From Microlunatus elymi (GTDB taxonomy: Bacteria; Actinomycetota; Actinomycetes; Propionibacteriales; Propionibacteriaceae), in NCBI RefSeq assembly GCF_007362775.1, contig NZ_CP041692.1:5057195-5121194 (forward strand): a stretch of 64,000 nucleotides of DNA, read 5' to 3'. How positions within the stretch are numbered: the first letter of the stretch is position 1; every line of letters begins with the position of its first letter. The position numbers were made by a program, and so were the translations under genes. The notes beneath the pieces were generated by a model. That model was given only the letters and a program-made list of their open reading frames with translations, was not told where the DNA came from and made no database searches. Of the stretch, positions 20,355 to 28,881 are shown piece after piece.

Positions 20355-22031
20355 TCACTGCTGCTTCAGGGTCACCTTGAGGTAGTTCGGGTAGGCCGGG
20401 AAGGAGCCGATGAAGAAGTTCTGCACGTCGGAACCTCGCAGGAACGAGTTCTTGGCGTAGCTGATCGGGATCACCGGGGCGTCCTGCATGATCTGCTTGT
20501 CGATCGCCGCCCAGTCCTGCTGCGCCTTGGCTTGATCAACTTCTCCGGTCGCCTGCTGGATCGCCTTGTCCACCGCAGGATTGTCGTAGCGCGAGGTGTT
20601 GTAGCCTCCGCCACCGATCTGGCTGGAGTCGAACAGCGGCTGGATGTTGGCGTTCGGACTCGGGAAGTCCGGCTGCCAGCTGCCCAGATACATGTCGTAG
20701 TCGCCCTTCGATCCGGTGACCTTTTCCGACACCGCATTCGAGTCCAGCGACTGGATCTTGATCTTGACCCCGGCGCGCTCCAGGCCCTGCTCGACCGCCT
20801 GCGCCTGCGAGGTCGACATCGAGGTGTTCGAAGTGACCAGGGTGAAGCTCAGATCGGAGGCGTGCCCGGCTTCCTTCAGCAATTGCTTGGCCTTCGCGAT
20901 GTTGCCGCTGTCGCCGGCCGGGTACAGGTCGTACTCCTGCCGACCCTCGATCCCCGGCGTGATCAGGGTGGTGGCCGGCGAGCCGGAGATGGCACCGCCG
21001 GAGGCCGCGATGAACGCCTTCCGGTCGATCGCGTACTGCAGTGCCTGCCGGACCTTGACGTCCTTCAACGCACCGCGCTGCGTGTTCATCGCGACGAAGT
21101 TGACGGCGCCCGGCTGCGAGGTGACCAGCCGATCCTTCACCTGCGGATTGTTCTGCGCCTGCGCCAACTGCGCGGCCGGCACGAAGTCGGCCCCGAACGA
21201 GGTCTTGGCGTCGCCGTTGTCACCGATCAACGCCTGCGCCGCGACCGTGTCGTCCTGGCCGAGTTTGAAGATGATCTTGTCCGGACCGCCGGTCCGCGCG
21301 GTGTCGGTGGAGGCTTTCCACTGCGGGTTGCGGACCAGGGTCATCTGCACGCCCTGCTGGTAGGAATCGACCTTGTACGGACCGGAGGCCGCCGGATCCT
21401 TGCCGTACTCTGCGGGCTTGGTGTCCTTGGACTTCTCCACCGGCGCGAAGGCCGGCATCGAGACGATCCACGGCCAGTCACCGTACGGAACCTTGAGCTT
21501 GAAGACGATGGTCTGATCATCCGGCGTCTCGATCGAGTCGAGTTCCTTGCCCGAGTACGGGCCCTTGTAGCTGTCGCCGCCGATCAGCAGTCCCTTGTGA
21601 TATCCGAGGCCGCCGGACAACTCCGGCGCGAACGAACGCTCGACGCCGTACTTGATCGCCGCACTGGTGATCGGAGTTCCGTCGTCGAATTTCAAGCCCT
21701 GCTTGAGTTTGTACGTCCAGGTCTTGCCGCCGTCGCTGGGCGTGCCGGTGTCGGTGGCAAGGTCACTGACCACCTTGGACGGCTGTCCGGGGCCATTCTG
21801 CCAAGCCGTCAGCCGGCGGTTGACCAGGCCGTTGGAGGTGATCGCCAGGCTCTGGCTGGTGGCCGGATCGAAATTCATCTCGGTGCCCGAGGACAAGATC
21901 GTCAGCGTGCCACCCTTGGTCGACGCGGCGGTGTTGCCGCCGGACGAGTTCGACTGTTCGGGGTTGGCATTACACGCGGCGACCGCCAGCACGGTTGCCA
22001 CTGCGGCGATACCGATGGCGATGCGTTTCAT
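20355..22031 (-). CDS. ABC transporter solute-binding lipoprotein, family 5
   Basis: A 558-residue extracellular binding protein of the oligopeptide family. The signal peptide ends in lipobox AVAAC near residue 20, followed by a Ser/Asn/Gly linker. Core patterns YKLKQGLKFDDGTPI, VRQALQYAIDRKAF and YDMYLGSWQPDFPSP are typical of SBP_bac_5. It lies between its permease and ATPase genes, so the importer is complete. Specificity could be peptides or, given the SIS/GntR neighbours, amino-sugar oligomers; the sequence alone does not decide. Confidence 0.93.
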   Translation of the reverse strand: MKRIAIGIAAVATVLAVAACNANPEQSNSSGGNTAASTKGGTLTILSSGTEMNFDPATSQSLAITSNGLVNRRLTAWQNGPGQPSKVVSDLATDTGTPSDGGKTWTYKLKQGLKFDDGTPITSAAIKYGVERSFAPELSGGLGYHKGLLIGGDSYKGPYSGKELDSIETPDDQTIVFKLKVPYGDWPWIVSMPAFAPVEKSKDTKPAEYGKDPAASGPYKVDSYQQGVQMTLVRNPQWKASTDTARTGGPDKIIFKLGQDDTVAAQALIGDNGDAKTSFGADFVPAAQLAQAQNNPQVKDRLVTSQPGAVNFVAMNTQRGALKDVKVRQALQYAIDRKAFIAASGGAISGSPATTLITPGIEGRQEYDLYPAGDSGNIAKAKQLLKEAGHASDLSFTLVTSNTSMSTSQAQAVEQGLERAGVKIKIQSLDSNAVSEKVTGSKGDYDMYLGSWQPDFPSPNANIQPLFDSSQIGGGGYNTSRYDNPAVDKAIQQATGEVDQAKAQQDWAAIDKQIMQDAPVIPISYAKNSFLRGSDVQNFFIGSFPAYPNYLKVTLKQQ

Positions 22032-22080
22032 CGTGGTGGATCCTCTCGGGTTGAGCGGTGCGGAAACAACAGATCGGTGA

Positions 22081-23181
22081 TCACGAATCGATCACCTTGA
22101 CGCGTGGGTCGAGCAACCCGTAGGTGACGTCGACCACGAAGTTGGCGATGATGATCAAGAACGCGGAGAACAGGGTGACTCCGACCAGCACCTGCAGGTC
22201 GAGATTGCCCACCGCGTCCAGCAGCAGGGATCCCAAGCCCTGCATGGAAAAGACCTTCTCGGTGATCACCGCACCACCGAGCAGTCCGCCCAGGTCCAGG
22301 CCGAACACGGTACTGACCGGGATCAGCACATTGCGGAGCGCGTGCCGGCCGATCACCCGGCGTTCCTTCAGGCCCTTGGCCCGGGCAGTTCGGATGTAGT
22401 CCTCGCCGAGCACGTCGAGCATCTGGCCGCGGGTCAGCCTGGTGTAGATCGCGGCGTTCAGTAACGCCAACATGATCCAGGGCAGGATCAGGTGCCAGAG
22501 CCAGTCGACCGGGCTCTGGCTGAACGGCACGTAACCGCTGACCGGCACCATGTTGAGGGTGAAGCCGAAGATGAAGATGCCGAGCAGTCCGACCAGATAG
22601 GACGGCGCCGACACACCGGCGACGGAGATCGTGGTCAGGGTCCGATCGACCACAGTGCCGCGTTTCAGGGCCGCGATCACCCCGGTCGACACACCGAGGA
22701 TGAGCCACAGAATCGCTGCCCCGATGGCGATCGAGAAGGTCACCGGAATCCGGGTCAAGATCAACTCGGTGACCGGTTCGTTCAACCGGAACGAATAGCC
22801 GAAGCACGGTGCCGAACACTGCACGGCGGCCGCCCCGGAGCCGAACGTGCGACCGGCGACGATGCCGCCGAGGAAGGTGAAGAACTGTCGCCACCAGGGC
22901 TCGTCGTATCCCATGAAGGCCCGTGCCTGTTCCAGCCGGTCGGGTGTGCAGGGCCGGCCGCAGGACAGCTGTGCCGGGTCGGACGGCAGCACGTAGAAGA
23001 TCAGGTAGCTGATCACCGCGATGATCAACAACACCAGCAGCATGCCGCCGAACCGGCCGACGAAGAATCGTGCGTACGCCCACGCGCGGCGACCGGAGGT
23101 GATCGCCGGGGCGGTCGTGCGGGACCGTTCGGCCGGATTCAGGCCGGTCGAACGGGAATCGGTCGAGTTGGGCGCGGTCAT
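22081..23181 (-). CDS. ABC importer permease, DppB-like
   Basis: A 366-residue inner-membrane permease with six spans. After a polar N-terminus (about 35 residues), the first span leads to SYLIFYVLPSDPAQ, typical of DppB/OppB. The ATPase-contact (EAA) region is DYIRTARAKGLKERRVIGRHALRN. A Cys-containing insertion (SCGRPCTP ... VQCSAPC) lies in the first extracellular loop. The ATG overlaps the dppC stop by four bases (ATGA). Confidence 0.93.
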   Translation of the reverse strand: MTAPNSTDSRSTGLNPAERSRTTAPAITSGRRAWAYARFFVGRFGGMLLVLLIIAVISYLIFYVLPSDPAQLSCGRPCTPDRLEQARAFMGYDEPWWRQFFTFLGGIVAGRTFGSGAAAVQCSAPCFGYSFRLNEPVTELILTRIPVTFSIAIGAAILWLILGVSTGVIAALKRGTVVDRTLTTISVAGVSAPSYLVGLLGIFIFGFTLNMVPVSGYVPFSQSPVDWLWHLILPWIMLALLNAAIYTRLTRGQMLDVLGEDYIRTARAKGLKERRVIGRHALRNVLIPVSTVFGLDLGGLLGGAVITEKVFSMQGLGSLLLDAVGNLDLQVLVGVTLFSAFLIIIANFVVDVTYGLLDPRVKVIDS

Positions 23182-24098
23182 CGGCCCGCCCCCGAACTCC
23201 GCGGATCCAGTACGTCGCGCAGCCCGTCGCCGAAGATGTTGAAGCCCAGGGTGACCAGGAACAGCGCGCCGCCGGGGAAGACCAGGAACATCGGGTCGAC
23301 CGAGATCCAGTTGATCGCCTCGCCGATCGACCGGCCCCAGGCCGGCGTCGGCGGCGGCACTCCGACGCCGAGGAAGGACAGCGCCGCCTCGGTGCCGATC
23401 TTGCCCGGGATGGAGATGGTGGCGAACACGATGATGGTCGCGGTCAGGTTGGGCAGCAACTGGACCCAGAGGATGTGGCCCGGACCCGCGCCGGACGCCT
23501 GGGCCGCCACCACGTAGTTGCGTTCCCGCAGGCTGAGTGTCTGCCCGCGGACGACCCGGGCGATCGCCGGCCAGCCGAAGAAGCCGATCACGATGATGAT
23601 CAACAGCGACTTGGGGAACGACGCCGGCACCACCGCCCCGAGGGTGATCATGAAGATCAGCCCAGGGAAGCCGAAGACGACGTCGGTCACCCGGCTGATG
23701 ATCCGATCGGCCCAGCCGCCGAAGTAGCCGGCGATGATGCCGATGGCGACACCGAGGATCAGCGACACGACGGTCGCGGCGACGCCGACCAGCAACGACG
23801 TCCGGGCGCCGTACACGACGATGGAGAACAGGTCCCGGCCGGTCAGCGGCTCCACCCCGAACCAGTGATCGGCACTGATGCCGCCGAATCGTCCCTTCGG
23901 TGCGGTGTCCGGGCCGAGCTGGTCCAGGTGATAGGTGTACGGATCCTGCCCGGCCAGCTTGGTCAGCAGCGGCGCGAAGATGGCCGCCAGCACGAAGATC
24001 AGGATGATGATCCCACCCGCGACCACCGATGAGTCGGCCATCAACCGGCGCACCAGCGAGCGGCGCGTCGGCTCGGCTTCGACCACAGCAGTCGTCAC
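23178..24098 (-). CDS. ABC importer permease, DppC-like
   Basis: A 306-residue permease, first gene of the operon. The pattern DHWFGVEPLTGRDLFSIVVYG after the first span and NYVVAAQASGAGPGHILWVQLLPN (EAA loop) are diagnostic of DppC/OppC. The GTG at 24098 follows GGGAGG; upstream in-frame sequence is not conserved. Gene order here is C-B-SBP-ATPase, less usual than SBP-B-C-D-F. Confidence 0.92.
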   Translation of the reverse strand: MTTAVVEAEPTRRSLVRRLMADSSVVAGGIIILIFVLAAIFAPLLTKLAGQDPYTYHLDQLGPDTAPKGRFGGISADHWFGVEPLTGRDLFSIVVYGARTSLLVGVAATVVSLILGVAIGIIAGYFGGWADRIISRVTDVVFGFPGLIFMITLGAVVPASFPKSLLIIIVIGFFGWPAIARVVRGQTLSLRERNYVVAAQASGAGPGHILWVQLLPNLTATIIVFATISIPGKIGTEAALSFLGVGVPPPTPAWGRSIGEAINWISVDPMFLVFPGGALFLVTLGFNIFGDGLRDVLDPRSSGAGR

Positions 24099-24416
24099 GA
24101 GATGCGATCCTCCCAACAGTTCGGTGCCACGGCAACGGGTTCTCAGCCGCCCGGCGAGCCATGTTGACACCCGCCGACGGCATCGGCGGACAACAGCCAG
24201 CAGCCGGACAGCTATTCCCGGCCGGCGGAAAATGATGCTAGAGCCCGATCATCCAGAGCTCGACACGAACCCTACGCCAGGGGTAGGGAATGCGGCGATC
24301 CCGGACAGCCGCCGTCGCACCCATCAGCCGCGCGCGAGATCGACCGCCGCTCCCGAAGTATCGGCTGCGGGAGCCGGTTTTGCGCGCGGCTGTTCGGACA
24401 ACCCGCGACCGGGCGA
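24099..24416. other. Intergenic region upstream of the ABC importer operon
   Basis: This 318-base gap holds the presumed dppC promoter and the palindromic repeat at 24324-24394, close to the end of the MFS gene. No coding sequence was recognised, and no clear -35/-10 pair could be assigned. Confidence 0.55.
24324..24394. repeat. GC-rich palindromic intergenic repeat, copy 2
   Basis: CAGCCGCGCGCGAGA opens and TTTTGCGCGCGGCTG closes the element. The core CCCGAAGTATCGGCTGCGGGAG corresponds to the cores of the other copies. It lies just after the MFS stop codon. Confidence 0.6.
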
Positions 24417-25730
24417 TCAGTGGGCGACCACGACGGCACGGTCGATGCGGACCGCGTAGGCCAGCAGGGGTATGGCGACCAGGACGGCCATCAGCGACAG
24501 GCCGCCGAAGCCGACCAGGGCGAACAGCGGTCCGGAGATCAAGGCCGCCAATGCAGCGAAGCCGTTCATCGCGGTGTCGACCATGCCCTGAGAGGAGGTA
24601 CGGACGTCGGCCGGCACCGACTCCGACAGCAGGATCGAGCCCGGCACCGTACCGCAGGACCAGCCGAGCCCGAGCAGGAACAAACTGATCATGGTCCAGC
24701 CCTCGTTGCCGCCGGAGATCATCGCCGCGACCGAACTGCCGATGAAGATCAACTGGCCGAGCATGATCACCCGCACCGGCCCGACCCGATCGCTGGCCCA
24801 ACCAACCAGCGGCGACAGCGCGAACATGCCCAGAACGTGAATGCTGATGGTGATTCCGACGATCGTCAGGCTCGACCCGTGATGATGCATCTGTACCGGC
24901 GTCATCGTCATCAGGCTCACCATCGACAGGTGTGCGCCGATCACCACCACCAAGGCGAACCGCGCCGGCCGGATCGACCACAGCGTGCCGAACACCTGCC
25001 GGATCGAACGCCGCTTGATCGGCCGTCCGTCGCGATGCTCGTGCTCCGTGGCGGTCAGCAGCGGATCCGGCCTCAGAAAGATCAAGATCAACAAGCCGGC
25101 GATGATTAACATCACCAGCGCGATCACGAAGGCGCCGGCCAGCGGCGGCAGCCCGAGCCGGCGGGAGACCACCGTGCCGGGTTCACCGAGATTGGGCCCG
25201 AGAACCGAGCCGAGAGTGCCGCACCAGACGACCAGCGAGAGCGTACGTCCTCGGTTGAGCGGCCGGGCCAGGTCGGTCGCCGCGAACCGGGACTGCAGCA
25301 TGGCCGCGGTGCCGGCGCCGAAGAGCAGCATGCCGCCGATCAGCAGCGCGATGTTGTCCGTCACCGTCGCGCAGATCAGGGCGACCGCGCCCAGCGCTGC
25401 CAGGAACCAGCCGGCCGAGAGTGCGATCCGGCGGCCGCCGCGGGTGGCCAGCAACGCCAGCGGGATGCCGAGCAGCGCCGCGCCGAGCGTGGCCGACGTG
25501 CGCGCCAGCCCGGCCAGCGTCTCGCTGCCGGTGACCTCCTCGGCCAGCAGGATCCCGACCGACGGTGATGCTCCCATCCCGAACGAGCCGAGCACCTGAC
25601 CGACGATCAGCAGCACCAGGCTGCGCCGTTGCAGCGAGACGATCCGCGGCTCGTTCTGCCATTCGGAGAGGGAGCTGGATTCGGCGACAGAGCTGCCGGC
25701 CGGGGCGCCGGACTCGCTGGACTGATGCAC
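24417..25730 (-). CDS. MFS transporter (drug/metabolite exporter-like)
   Basis: A roughly 437-residue 12-span major facilitator. The cytoplasmic loop between spans 2 and 3 reads LALLATRGGRRIALSAG (the G-x-x-x-D/R-x-x-G-R-R loop). The repeated loop in the C-half reads SPLVGWASDRVGPVRVIMLG. A long His-containing central loop (TEHEHRDGRP) joins the halves. The start is uncertain: the GTG at 25730 is used here, but a TTG 16 codons earlier is possible and neither has a good ribosome site. The substrate is unknown. It is divergent from the PatB-like gene. Confidence 0.85.
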   Translation of the reverse strand: MHQSSESGAPAGSSVAESSSLSEWQNEPRIVSLQRRSLVLLIVGQVLGSFGMGASPSVGILLAEEVTGSETLAGLARTSATLGAALLGIPLALLATRGGRRIALSAGWFLAALGAVALICATVTDNIALLIGGMLLFGAGTAAMLQSRFAATDLARPLNRGRTLSLVVWCGTLGSVLGPNLGEPGTVVSRRLGLPPLAGAFVIALVMLIIAGLLILIFLRPDPLLTATEHEHRDGRPIKRRSIRQVFGTLWSIRPARFALVVVIGAHLSMVSLMTMTPVQMHHHGSSLTIVGITISIHVLGMFALSPLVGWASDRVGPVRVIMLGQLIFIGSSVAAMISGGNEGWTMISLFLLGLGWSCGTVPGSILLSESVPADVRTSSQGMVDTAMNGFAALAALISGPLFALVGFGGLSLMAVLVAIPLLAYAVRIDRAVVVAH

Positions 25731-25864
25731 GGTGAGTTTGCTGCCTGTTCTGCTGAGCGCGCGAATTTGTACTGGCAAGGAAGGAATCCGGGGGCAGCGT
25801 ATCCGTTCCCGAGGCGCGGACGCAGTTCGATATCCGGGCGGTCGCGGCGCCGTCGGGCGGTCGA

Positions 25865-25870
25865 TATCGT
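25865..25870 (+). promoter_or_regulatory. -10 box of a leaderless promoter (PatB-like gene)
   Basis: TATCGT is followed by six bases and the GTG at 25877, with no ribosome site. Confidence 0.45.
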
Positions 25871-25876
25871 GGCCAG

Positions 25877-27058
25877 GTGAGTGACTCGCCCTACCCCGAC
25901 AAGATCGACTTCGACACGATCGACGTCGACCGACTCCGCCGGATCGGCAGCGTCAAGTGGACGGCCAACGGCGACCGGCTCGGCGCGTTCATCGCCGAGA
26001 TGGACTTCGGCGCCGCACCGCCGATCACCGAGGCGCTGCATCGAACGGTCGACGACGGCCTGTTCGGGTATCTGCCCGATCAACTGGCCGCGTCGATGTC
26101 GCGAGCCTGTGCCGGGTGGCAGGCCGACGCGTACGGCTGGCAGGTCGACCCGGGGCGGATCCATCCGCTGCCCGATGTGCTGAAGGGGTTGGAGATCGCC
26201 ATCCAGCACTTCTCCCGGCCGGGCTCACCGGTGATCATGCCGGTGCCCGCCTACATGCCGTTCCTGCTGCTGCCGCCGGCGCTCGAACGGGAGATCATCC
26301 GGGTGCCGCTGCTGGAGCAGGACGGTCGGTACGGCTTCGACCTGGACGCGCTCGGCCGGGCTTTCGAACAGGGCGGCGATCTGGTCGTGCTGTGCAACCC
26401 GTACAACCCGGTCGGTCGGGTGTTCAGCGCCGAGGAGTTGACCGCGTTCAGCGAGGTGGTGGCCGCGCACGGCGGACAGGTGTTCGCCGATGAGATCCAC
26501 GGTCCGTTGGTCTACCCGGGTGCCCGGCACATCCCGTACGCGTCGATCTCGGAAACCGCCGCCGGGCACACGCTGACCGCGACCGCCGCGTCCAAGGCCT
26601 GGAATCTGCCCGGGCTGAAGTGTGCGCAGTTGATCATCAACAACGATGCCGACGCAAAGATCTATGCCGGCATCAGCCCATTCCTGACCCACGGCGCCAG
26701 CAACCCCGGCGTGGTCGCGACCATTGCCGCCTACACCGCCGGAAAGCCCTGGCTGGACAGCGTTGTGGACTATCTGGACGGCAATCGCCGGTTGCTCGCC
26801 GAGCTGCTGGCCGACGAGCTGCCGATGATCAACTTCACCCCGCCGGAGGGCACCTACATCGGCTGGTTGGATTGTCGTGATCTTGGTCTGGAGTCCAGCC
26901 CGGCCGAGTTCTTCGCCGAGCACGCAGGCGTCGCACTCACCGACGGCGCAGCCTGCGGCACCCCCGGCTTCGCCCGGATGATCTTCGCCACTCCGCGCCC
27001 GATCCTGACCGAGATGGTCCACCGGATGGCCGACGCCGTCAGAACGCACCTCCGCTGA
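25877..27058 (+). CDS. PatB/MalY-like PLP-dependent C-S beta-lyase (aminotransferase fold)
   Basis: A 393-residue fold-type I PLP enzyme of the MalY/PatB group, which cleaves cystathionine or other cysteine S-conjugates to pyruvate, ammonia and a thiol. AEMDFGAAPPI near the N-terminus is the family opening. LCNPYNPVGRVFS and FADEIHGPLVYPG bind the cofactor. Lys240 in TAASKAWNLPG is the Schiff-base lysine. Length is normal. A role in methionine synthesis or thiol detoxification is inferred from family; no methionine genes are adjacent. Confidence 0.92.
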   Translation: MSDSPYPDKIDFDTIDVDRLRRIGSVKWTANGDRLGAFIAEMDFGAAPPITEALHRTVDDGLFGYLPDQLAASMSRACAGWQADAYGWQVDPGRIHPLPDVLKGLEIAIQHFSRPGSPVIMPVPAYMPFLLLPPALEREIIRVPLLEQDGRYGFDLDALGRAFEQGGDLVVLCNPYNPVGRVFSAEELTAFSEVVAAHGGQVFADEIHGPLVYPGARHIPYASISETAAGHTLTATAASKAWNLPGLKCAQLIINNDADAKIYAGISPFLTHGASNPGVVATIAAYTAGKPWLDSVVDYLDGNRRLLAELLADELPMINFTPPEGTYIGWLDCRDLGLESSPAEFFAEHAGVALTDGAACGTPGFARMIFATPRPILTEMVHRMADAVRTHLR

Positions 27059-27137
27059 CCCACGACGGACCTGCGCACGGCGAGCATTCCGCCGCCCACC
27101 GACCCGCCGCACCGACCCGCCGACCCGCCAGATTCCG

Positions 27138-27205
27138 TTCCCGCGCACCTGCGGTACTCGCGCGCAAGTACGAACCTGCGCGGCAGCGCCGCAGGTGCGC
27201 GGGAA
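27138..27205. terminator. Perfect 17-bp inverted repeat between convergent genes
   Basis: TTCCCGCGCACCTGCGG (27138-27154) pairs perfectly with 27189-27205 around a 34-base loop containing a further small stem. It lies between the ends of the PatB-like gene and the methyltransferase gene, so a bidirectional terminator is likely although no U-tract is present. Confidence 0.55.
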
Positions 27206-27251
27206 GCGATGTTGGAGGGTCGGGCGGAGGCATGCCAGGACGACAGCGGGC

Positions 27252-27893
27252 TCAACTCCAGGAAAGGGACCAGTGGTACATCGCGATCGCGGCGGCGGCG
27301 CCGGCGTTGATCGAACGGGTGGATCCGTACTGGCTGATCGCGACCAACTGCTCACACTGCGCGACCATCTCGTCGGTCAGTCCGGGGCCCTCGGAGCCGA
27401 AGATCAAGCAGCTTCGCTCGGGCAGTTTCGCGGTCTCCAACGGCACCGAACCGGGCAGGTTGTCGACCCCGATCGGATGGTACTCCTGCTCGGCCAGGAA
27501 GTCGGTGAAGTCCGCGACAGTCGGGTGACGGTGGACGTGCAGATACTTGTCGGTCACCATCGCACCCCGCCGATTCCAGCGGCGGCGGCCGATGATGTGC
27601 ACGCCAGCCACGTTGAAGGCGTTGGCTGTCCGCACGATCGAGCCGATGTTGAAGTCGTGCTCCCAGTTCTGGATCGCGATCCGCAGCGGGCGGCGACTGC
27701 GATCCAGGTCGGCGACGATCTCGTCCAGCTTCCAGTAGCGGTAGCGGTCGACCACGTTGCGCCGGTCGCCCGCGGCGAGCAGCTCCGGATCCAGCCGGGG
27801 GTCGTCCGGCCACGGCTCGGGATGCGGTCCGACGCCCGGTTCGGTGTCCGGTTGGGCGGCCCGCGCCAGCTCATCTTCGCTTAGGAAACCCAC
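27252..27893 (-). CDS. TrmH/SpoU family RNA 2'-O-methyltransferase
   Basis: A 213-residue SPOUT methyltransferase using S-adenosylmethionine to methylate a ribose of tRNA or rRNA. Motif 1 is NWEHDFNIGSIVRTANAF, motif 2 LIFGSEGPGL, and motif 3 with the knot is RSINAGAAAAIAMYHW. Basic residues (DKYLHVHRHP) lie between. The GTG at 27893 is chosen because a TACCGT box lies eight bases upstream; longer frames would run into the divergent DedA gene. The RNA target is unknown. Confidence 0.88.
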   Translation of the reverse strand: MGFLSEDELARAAQPDTEPGVGPHPEPWPDDPRLDPELLAAGDRRNVVDRYRYWKLDEIVADLDRSRRPLRIAIQNWEHDFNIGSIVRTANAFNVAGVHIIGRRRWNRRGAMVTDKYLHVHRHPTVADFTDFLAEQEYHPIGVDNLPGSVPLETAKLPERSCLIFGSEGPGLTDEMVAQCEQLVAISQYGSTRSINAGAAAAIAMYHWSLSWS

Positions 27894-27901
27894 GGACAGC
27901 G

Positions 27902-27911
27902 ACGGTACTCT
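27902..27911. promoter_or_regulatory. Overlapping divergent -10 boxes (methyltransferase / DedA)
   Basis: ACGGTACTCT contains TACTCT on the plus strand (27906-27911), seven bases before the DedA GTG. On the minus strand it contains TACCGT (27907-27902), eight bases before the methyltransferase GTG. The two boxes share two base pairs, so simultaneous open complexes seem impossible. Confidence 0.5.
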
Positions 27912-27918
27912 CGCAGCT

Positions 27919-28629
27919 GTGATCCCAACCATTGACGCACCTGTCCAGCAGATCGCTGCGCTGGCTCCGATGCTGCTGCCGTCCTGGCTGGATCCGGAGA
28001 ACCTGATCCATTGGTTCGGCCCGTACGCCCTGTGGGGTGTCGCCTTCATCATCTTCGCCGAGTGCGGACTGTTCGCGATCCTGCCCGGCGACTCGCTGCT
28101 CTTCACCGTCGGCATGTTCGTCGGTGCCGGTGTGATGCATCAGCCGCTGTGGTTCGTGATCGTGGTGCTGACGGTGTGTGCAGTGCTCGGCAACGCCTGC
28201 GGTTACTTGATCGGCTATCTGGTCGGGCCGGCCCTGTTCAAACCACGTAAGGGATTGATGGGCAAACTGTTCCAGCAGAAGCACGTCGATCGCACCCACA
28301 CCTTCATGGAGCGGTACGGCAGTCGGGCGTTGATCCTGGCCCGGTTCGTACCGATCATCCGCACCTTCGTCACGTTCGTCGCCGGGGTGAGCCGGATGAG
28401 CTTCCGCAAGTTCATCGTCTACACCGCGATCGGCGGCGTGATCTGGGCGCCGGGCGTGACCCTGCTGGGATATTTCCTGGGCAACAACGTCCCGTTCGTT
28501 CGCCAGCACATCGACCTGGTGCTGGTGCTGGTCGTCTTCGTCTCGCTGATCCCGATGGGGTTGGAGTTCGTGCACGCCCGCCGCAGGCTGAAGTCGGCGC
28601 GGACGTCGACCGAGGAGCCCGTCGCCTGA
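27919..28629 (+). CDS. DedA family membrane protein
   Basis: A 236-residue protein of the DedA/SNARE-associated family, whose members flip or move lipids such as undecaprenyl phosphate across the membrane. FAECGLFAILPGDSLLF is the first re-entrant region and RFVPIIRTFVTFVAGVSRM the second, with the functional Arg and Pro residues. Four to five hydrophobic segments are visible and the tail is basic. The GTG at 27919 is probably leaderless. It is divergent from the RNA methyltransferase, from which it is separated by only 25 bases. Confidence 0.92.
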   Translation: MIPTIDAPVQQIAALAPMLLPSWLDPENLIHWFGPYALWGVAFIIFAECGLFAILPGDSLLFTVGMFVGAGVMHQPLWFVIVVLTVCAVLGNACGYLIGYLVGPALFKPRKGLMGKLFQQKHVDRTHTFMERYGSRALILARFVPIIRTFVTFVAGVSRMSFRKFIVYTAIGGVIWAPGVTLLGYFLGNNVPFVRQHIDLVLVLVVFVSLIPMGLEFVHARRRLKSARTSTEEPVA

Positions 28630-28644
28630 CCCGGGTGCCGGGCT

Positions 28645-28739
28645 TAACTCAGGAATCGACACACTCGTTGGGATTTCCGCGACCGCCGACCGCTCAACCC
28701 GGCGGATTCGGCCGAACGAGTGTGCCGGTTTCTGAGTTA
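28645..28739. terminator. Long inverted repeat after the DedA gene
   Basis: The arms 28645-28669 and 28715-28739 pair at about 22 of 25 positions around a 45-base loop. It begins 16 bases after the DedA stop and lies before a same-strand gene, so it probably ends the DedA transcript. Confidence 0.5.
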
Positions 28740-28881
28740 TTCGCGTCTCCCGAGCCCGGCTGAGCTGAGGTAGCCGCACTCCTGGGGTGCGATGGCGTGA
28801 GTTATCCACACAGTGTTGGACGGCCGAAGCGTCATCCACAGGGCCCGGCCACTTGGTGCTCGTCCGGCCCAATGTCCAGGT

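Noticed and set aside
22081..24183. A single fused permease of about 700 residues
   Set aside because: The upstream part of this frame is an out-of-frame reading of dppC; dppB starts at 23181 with an ATGA overlap.
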